From: Microvirga vignae
GTDB taxonomy: Bacteria > Pseudomonadota > Alphaproteobacteria > Rhizobiales > Beijerinckiaceae
Assembly: GCF_001017175.1 (NCBI RefSeq)
Contig: NZ_LCYG01000033.1
Coordinates: 9,025 to 73,024, forward strand
Length of the DNA: 64,000 nt
Direction: 5' to 3'
In this document: positions 63,633 through 64,000 of the stretch, piece by piece
Layout: every line of letters starts with the position of its first letter
Position numbering within the stretch: the first letter of the stretch is position 1
Notes under the pieces: model-generated
Told to the model about the DNA's origin: nothing
Seen by the model: the letters and a program-made list of their open reading frames with translations, nothing else
The model's database searches: none
Translations under genes and position numbers: made by a program

Positions 63633-64000
63633 AGAGGGAGCTTCAATCCTTCCTCATCATCCCGCAGAGCGGACACGGCTCGTCCTGTCGTTGGCACAAA
63701 CTGCCGTTCCGCACAATGAGGATTGATCGCCCTGCTCGCACGAAGCGGGACTTCGCTTCTTGCACTCACGGATGCCCCGATCGCGATGATCAACGGTCCC
63801 TCTTCAGGCAGAGAAACGCCCTGAGCAACATCCATGACCGTGGTCTGCACACTCTCTTGATCGTCCCTCGAAACGTTGCTGACTGCCGCAACGGGCGTGT
63901 TGGGCGGCAGGCCATGCTCAATCAGGCGCGTCGCCAGTTTGGACGCCGTGCGCCGGCCCATATAGACCACCGTTGTCGCTTGCGAGTCGGCCAAGGCGTC
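63596..64000 (-). CDS. Uroporphyrinogen-III C-methyltransferase/CysG-type, C-terminal part (cut by window edge)
   Basis: Open from the right edge. LADSQATTVVYMGRRTASKL, then the GLPPNTPVAAVSNVSRDDQE segment and GPLIIAIGASVSAR, match the last third of SUMT/CysG methylase domains. The final 50 residues (from SEVPLRAS) are not typical of the family and may come from a frameshift or a divergent end. It would be a second SUMT beside cobA at 21.3 kb, perhaps for siroheme. The N-terminal part lies outside the window. Confidence 0.85.
   Translation of the reverse strand, partial: DALADSQATTVVYMGRRTASKLATRLIEHGLPPNTPVAAVSNVSRDDQESVQTTVMDVAQGVSLPEEGPLIIAIGASVSARSEVPLRASRAINPHCAERQFVPTTGRAVSALRDDEEGLKLPLYRGVDVACAEI

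Overview
The window looks like an accessory replicon (plasmid or chromid) or genomic island of an aerobic alphaproteobacterium of the Rhizobiales/Hyphomicrobiales type; Methylobacteriaceae such as Microvirga would fit, but that is inference. Reasons: high GC, a bioBFDAZ operon with a GntR-type BioR regulator, the aerobic (CobG) cobalamin route, a sitABCD operon behind a Mur-like operator, a thiCOSGE-type thiamine operon, and DUF1127, GcrA-like and IHF proteins. Placement on a secondary replicon is suggested by several IS elements and decayed genes and by the absence of core housekeeping genes.

Layout. 1-1.8 kb: 3' end of panC, a chorismate-lyase-like gene and two small unknown genes. 1.8-7.6 kb: sparse, decayed DNA with an MFS transporter pseudogene, a DUF1127 gene, a GcrA-like zinc-site protein and a fragment of an exported protein. 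7.6-13.5 kb: biotin genes bioB-F-D-A-Z with divergent bioR and two BioR boxes. 13.7-17.3 kb: sitABCD manganese importer. 17.6-20 kb: a small unknown protein, a hemolysin-III-family membrane protein, a methyltransferase and a zinc-ribbon peptide. 20-39.7 kb: nearly the whole aerobic corrinoid pathway (cobB, A, M, E, L, K, J, I, H, G, N, W, O, Q, D, C, F) plus the CbtAB cobalt importer behind a cobalamin riboswitch. 40-41.5 kb: an aldehyde dehydrogenase. 42-46.8 kb: folate genes pabB-pabA-pabC facing folP-folB-folK. 47-49 kb: queuosine-precursor genes queE-queD-queC. 49.3-56.6 kb: thiamine genes thiM-thiD and thiC-O-S-G-E-F, each arm behind its own TPP riboswitch. 57-64 kb: panD, IHF, a PilZ protein, an HPP-CBS membrane gene split by an IS481 element, an IS630 element, an IHF pseudogene and the 3' part of a second uroporphyrinogen-III methyltransferase gene.

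How it works together. This is a vitamin and cofactor island covering pantothenate, biotin, B12, folate, queuosine precursors and thiamine, with matching metal uptake (Co, Mn). Control is largely by ligand-sensing RNA: one cobalamin, two TPP and two preQ1-I-like riboswitches. Both preQ1-I-like elements sit on a 54-bp repeat and head decayed queC copies, one ahead of pabBAC and one ahead of queEDC. cobS, cobT, cobP/cobU, cobV and panB are not in the window.

The points most worth a second look are the duplicated preQ1 riboswitch/queC-relic module, a QueD homologue that has lost the catalytic Cys but has Glu in a PTPS-III-like place, the IS-split HPP-CBS gene, the truncated thiM, and the very tight cob gene packing, including divergent start codons that share four bases.
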